Assembly: GCA_963747425.1 (NCBI GenBank)
Contig: CAVVFJ010000005.1
Coordinates: forward strand, 62,001-126,000
Source: DASUPK01 sp963747425
GTDB taxonomy: Bacteria; Actinomycetota; Thermoleophilia; Solirubrobacterales; 70-9
Reading direction: 5' to 3'
Length of the DNA: 64,000 nt
Position numbers and translations under genes: made by a program
The notes under the pieces: generated by a model
Database searches by the model: none
The model's input: the letters and a program-made list of their open reading frames with translations, nothing else
What the model was told of the DNA's origin: nothing
Shown here: in pieces, positions 60,231-64,000 of the stretch
How positions within the stretch are numbered: the stretch's first letter is position 1
Layout of the letters: every line of letters starts with the position of its first letter

Positions 60231-61833
60231 ACCGGTGGAGGCGGGTCTTCCTGACCTGCTCGAGCTTCTGCTTGAGGCGCTCGAACTCCGCCTGCTGCCT
60301 GGCGTTCCGCTGGAAGCCCGGGTAGGCGAGGTTCGTCGTCTCGAGCGGGTCGTGCTTGAGGTCGTACATCTCCCACTGCGGCGGCTTCTGGCGTTTGACG
60401 TCGTAGTACTTCGCGAGCTTCCAGCGGCGCTCGCGGATGCTGATGATGTGATTCGGCGGCTTCGGGTACGGCTTGCTCTTCTGGCCCGACTGGTAGTCGT
60501 CGTAGGTGAAGACGATGTAGTCCTGCGGCGGCTTCGCCTTCCCGTCGTTGAGGACCAGTGACGAGTAGTCGACGCCCTGCCAGTCGGCCCGTGCGCTCAA
60601 TGGCGCACCCGCCAGGCTCGCCAGCGTCGGCATGAAGTCCACGTGGGAGACCATCGAGTTGGTGGAGACAGGGCGCGGGAAGAGCCTCGGGTTCGAGTAG
60701 ACGAGGGGCACCCGGAGCGCCTCCTCGTAGAAGTTGAAGTTCTTCTGGCGCAGGCCGCCGTGGGCCAGCCCCATCTCGCCGTGGTCGGCGGTGCGGACGA
60801 TCAGCGTGTTGTCGTAGAGGCCCTGCTGCTGGAGCAGGTTGAGCACCTGGGTGAGGTAGTAGTCGGAGGAGCGCATCAGGTTGCCGTAGTAGTTCAGATA
60901 GGCCCGCTTCTGCTTGTCGTTCTTGGGCTTGCCGGTCAGGTTGAAGATCTTCAGGAACTGGTTCTGGACGGTCGGCTTCGTCGAGAGGTCCTCTCCATTG
61001 GTCCGCGGGATCTGGATGTCGCCCTTGATCCACGAGCTGTCGTAGCCCGACTGCTCGAAGGTCGTGCCCGGGTAGAAGAGGACGTCGTGGGGGTTGACCA
61101 GTGAGATCACCATGAAGAACGGCTGCTGTCTCGCGGCGGCGGTCGAGAGGTACTGGAGGATGCCCTCGGCACTGTCCGCCGGATTGCCCACCGAGTCCAT
61201 GTAGCGGCCGTCGTTGTCGGTGAACCCGCCGCCGGCCTGGGGGATGCTCTGGTCCGCGCCGGCGTCGGGCGGGTTCCAGCGGCTGAAGCCGTACCGCGCG
61301 AGGTCGGCCGGGGCGTCTTCCTGACCGGGCGGGGGCTTGGAGCAGTGCCACTTGCCCTTGTAGACGGCGTTGTAGCCCGCCGCCTGCATCACGGTGGCGA
61401 GGTTGGGCAGGGTCCTGGGGAGCGGCAACTCGACCTGCGGATAGCCCTGGGAGGCGGGCATGTCCTCCTCGAGCGTGTACTTGACCCCGTGCTGGGCGGG
61501 GAAGTAGCCGCTCATCAGGGTCGAGCGCGCCGGCGAGCACATGCAGGCGTTGGTGAAGGCCCGCTCGAAGCTGAGCCCGTGGCTGCGCAGCCGCATCATC
61601 CCCGGCAGGTTGCGCTGCATCCAGCGGGGCGGGAAGTGCTGGATCGCGCGCTCCTGGTCGGTGAGGAACAGGATCACGTTCATTCCCTCGATCGGGTTCC
61701 GCTTGGCCTGGGTCGCGGCGAGCGCGTTCCCGAGGCCGCTCTGCGCGAGCAGCAGGCCCGCGGCGGCGCCCGCGCCGGACTGCAGTAGCTCCTTGCGGGT
61801 GAGCCCGTCATCGCGGTCGTGCGTTTCGCTCAT
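60223..61833 (-). CDS. Sulfatase, Cys-type (formylglycine)
   Basis: 536 residues. Signal segment with TRKELLQSGAGAAAGLLLAQ, Tat-like but with Lys in place of the second Arg. The sulfatase signature CSPARSTLMSG carries the Cys to be converted to formylglycine, and metal residues are in FLTDQERAI, TADHGEMGLAH. Lys/Arg/Phe-rich C-terminus. Needs a formylglycine-generating enzyme, which is not in this window. AGGAGGAG precedes the ATG, which overlaps the propeller gene's stop (ATGA). Confidence 0.92.
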   Translation of the reverse strand: MSETHDRDDGLTRKELLQSGAGAAAGLLLAQSGLGNALAATQAKRNPIEGMNVILFLTDQERAIQHFPPRWMQRNLPGMMRLRSHGLSFERAFTNACMCSPARSTLMSGYFPAQHGVKYTLEEDMPASQGYPQVELPLPRTLPNLATVMQAAGYNAVYKGKWHCSKPPPGQEDAPADLARYGFSRWNPPDAGADQSIPQAGGGFTDNDGRYMDSVGNPADSAEGILQYLSTAAARQQPFFMVISLVNPHDVLFYPGTTFEQSGYDSSWIKGDIQIPRTNGEDLSTKPTVQNQFLKIFNLTGKPKNDKQKRAYLNYYGNLMRSSDYYLTQVLNLLQQQGLYDNTLIVRTADHGEMGLAHGGLRQKNFNFYEEALRVPLVYSNPRLFPRPVSTNSMVSHVDFMPTLASLAGAPLSARADWQGVDYSSLVLNDGKAKPPQDYIVFTYDDYQSGQKSKPYPKPPNHIISIRERRWKLAKYYDVKRQKPPQWEMYDLKHDPLETTNLAYPGFQRNARQQAEFERLKQKLEQVRKTRLHRFK

Positions 61834-63194
61834 CCTCTCCTCCTGAAGACGTCGACTGCATTGCTGGCGAACGAGGTCGAATAGACGAAGCGGCCGTCCG
61901 GGCTGATCGCGATCGAGCTGATGCCGCGGACCGCGCGTGCCCCCGCGCAGCCCGGGCGCTTGCGAGCGGCGAGGCAGCCCGGTCGCCCGGGCCTCTGCAG
62001 CACGCGGCCCGTGACGCGGTTGCGCGTAAGCACGTCCAGGGCCCCGGTGCCGAAGGCGGCCACGTACACGTTTCTGCCGTCCGGAGCTACCGCGAGTCCC
62101 TCCGGCTCGCTCATCGCGCGACCGAATGAGCAGCCGACCGCGCGGAGCAGGACGAGGCAGCCGGTGGTGCCTTGCTTCTGGGTGAGAGTCCCGTGATTGA
62201 ACGAGGTGACGCTGTTGCTGAACAGGGACGTCACGTAAGCCTGGGTGTCACCGGGGCTCAGCGCGACCGCGTTGGCGCCGGCGAGCTGGACGCCCGTTAC
62301 GCAGTCGCTGAGTGGCGCGTCGGTGATGCAGCCGGTGCCGTCGGTCGCCTGAGCGAGGACCCCGGTGGACGGATCGCGTGTGATGATCGCGACGGCGTTG
62401 GAGAGCGCGCTGCCCGTGTACAGGCTCGTGCCATCCCGGGTTATCGCCAGGCCCTCGACGGCGCCCAGGGCGATTCCCGGCGCGCAGGCCGCGTTCGACT
62501 CGGCGATGCAGCCCGCGGCTCCCGCGGGCTGCGTCAGGGCGCCTGTGGATGGATCGCGCGTGAAGGTCGCTACGGCGTTGCCGAAGAACGCGCCGGCGTA
62601 GACGTTGCGGCCGTCAGCGCTGGCCACGACCACATCCGGCGCCACCAGAGCCTCGCCGCCCGTGCATCCCGGCAGCGGGAGCCCGGAGAGGCAGCCGCCG
62701 GACAGCTGGCGGAGGGCGCCGGTCTTGCGGTTTCGAGCGAAGGCCGTGACCGCGCTGCTGTCGCGCGCGGTGGCGTAGACGTTGCGCCCGTCGGCGCTGA
62801 TCGCAACCGAGTTCGCGCCGTCGAGCCCCACGGCATGGGCACAGCCGTCCCTCCCTCCGCTCGCGATGCAGCCGCCGCCCCCGCGGGGCTGGGTGAGGAC
62901 ACCGGTGCTCTTGTCTCGGTCGAAGATCGCGATCGCGTCGCTGCCCGACGACGCGACGTAGACGTTGCGCCCGTCAGAGCTGATCACGATTGCCCGCGAG
63001 CCCATGAACGGGCCGGGGCCCTTCATGGCACGGGCCGTGGCGCACCCGGCCCGGCGGGCCCTGGGCGCGCCGACGCACCCGGCCTTCCCGCGCAGCTGCT
63101 TGAGGGTCCCGCGAGCCGATGAGGTCTTGGCATCCGCCGTCGCGGTGACGGCGATCAGCCCAACGAGGAGGGCGAGTGTCCCGGCCTTACGAAT
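61830..63194 (-). CDS. Secreted seven-bladed beta-propeller protein with a Cys pair in each blade
   Basis: Seven tandem repeats of 50-60 residues, each built as GC-x(6-9)-C, then SxDGRNVYVAS-type and AVxxFxR...TGxLxQ. The first ATG (63026) lies inside repeat 1 and would remove its Cys pair. The frame runs open to 63212 with only ATT (63194) or CTG (63210-63212) as rare starts; from ATT the N-terminus RKAGTLALLVGLIAVTATADA is a good signal peptide. An unseen indel upstream is possible. Lactonase/NHL-like propeller of unknown ligand. Its stop overlaps the sulfatase start, so the two are co-translated. Confidence 0.72.
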   Translation of the reverse strand: MRKAGTLALLVGLIAVTATADAKTSSARGTLKQLRGKAGCVGAPRARRAGCATARAMKGPGPFMGSRAIVISSDGRNVYVASSGSDAIAIFDRDKSTGVLTQPRGGGGCIASGGRDGCAHAVGLDGANSVAISADGRNVYATARDSSAVTAFARNRKTGALRQLSGGCLSGLPLPGCTGGEALVAPDVVVASADGRNVYAGAFFGNAVATFTRDPSTGALTQPAGAAGCIAESNAACAPGIALGAVEGLAITRDGTSLYTGSALSNAVAIITRDPSTGVLAQATDGTGCITDAPLSDCVTGVQLAGANAVALSPGDTQAYVTSLFSNSVTSFNHGTLTQKQGTTGCLVLLRAVGCSFGRAMSEPEGLAVAPDGRNVYVAAFGTGALDVLTRNRVTGRVLQRPGRPGCLAARKRPGCAGARAVRGISSIAISPDGRFVYSTSFASNAVDVFRRRG

Positions 63195-63279
63195 GCGCGC
63201 GACGCTAGCCAGGAGGACGGACGTTTACAAGACCCTCCTCGAAGATGCCAAACAAGAGCGGGCGCTCAGCTCATGCCGG

Positions 63280-64000
<721 letters not shown>

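Overview
The window is a high-GC stretch of bacterial chromosome. Housekeeping gene content and order point to an actinobacterium: leuS, comEA, comEC, holA, rpsT, lepA, hrcA, dnaJ, prmA, murI, yqeY, phoH, ybeY and era lie in sequence, with two tryptophan clusters, an F420-type oxidoreductase, start codons rich in GTG and TTG, and many secreted proteins with Lys/Arg/His-rich patches. Thermoleophilia (Solirubrobacterales-like) is my best guess, at moderate confidence. There is no rRNA, tRNA, CRISPR array, prophage or insertion sequence that I can support. No stretch over 300 bases lacks a gene.

1-9 kb is an accessory region: a truncated MFS exporter, a K+ channel, a LysE/GAP-like transporter, an animal-type haem peroxidase, an F420/NADP oxidoreductase, uvrB, and a TetR regulator divergent from a secreted copper protein. 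Two operator-like palindromes lie between that last pair. Reading frames are broken repeatedly here, even in conserved genes.

9-18.4 kb holds secreted trypsin, a lytic transglycosylase, coaE and rpsA in one chain, a geranylgeranyl-reductase-like flavoprotein, two small membrane proteins, polA and a secreted protein. 18.5-25 kb holds ACT-domain malic enzyme, a GNAT enzyme, an epimerase / ring-cleavage dioxygenase / esterase operon resembling quinone detoxification (MhqO-MhqD), a solute-binding lipoprotein and a phosphofructokinase with pyrophosphate-type residues.

25-36.8 kb is amino acid biosynthesis: trpF-trpB-trpA plus a 54-residue membrane protein, then cfa/SDR/SnoaL on the other strand, htrA, and hisIE-trpE-trpG-trpD-trpC. 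36.8-47.5 kb is the conserved backbone era to hrcA, followed by a two-subunit MaoC dehydratase and lepA. 47.5-51 kb has a methyltransferase, a DUF5519 protein, soxR with a clear SoxR box, and murJ. 51-59.3 kb is rpsT, holA, comEC, comEA, acyP, a cupin and leuS. 59.3-64 kb has a pair of unknown genes, a seven-bladed propeller gene coupled to a sulfatase gene, and the C-terminal part of acetyl-CoA synthetase running off the right edge.

The most interesting leads are the SoxR-controlled divergent promoter, the coupled propeller-sulfatase pair with a cysteine pair in every blade and a non-canonical start, the TetR/copper-protein unit, and recurrent TANNNT boxes 6-10 nt before start codons, which suggests leaderless transcription. 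Reading-frame breaks are dense from 2.4 to 18.2 kb and absent afterwards. The likeliest cause is indel errors in the data, though two genes may be true pseudogenes.
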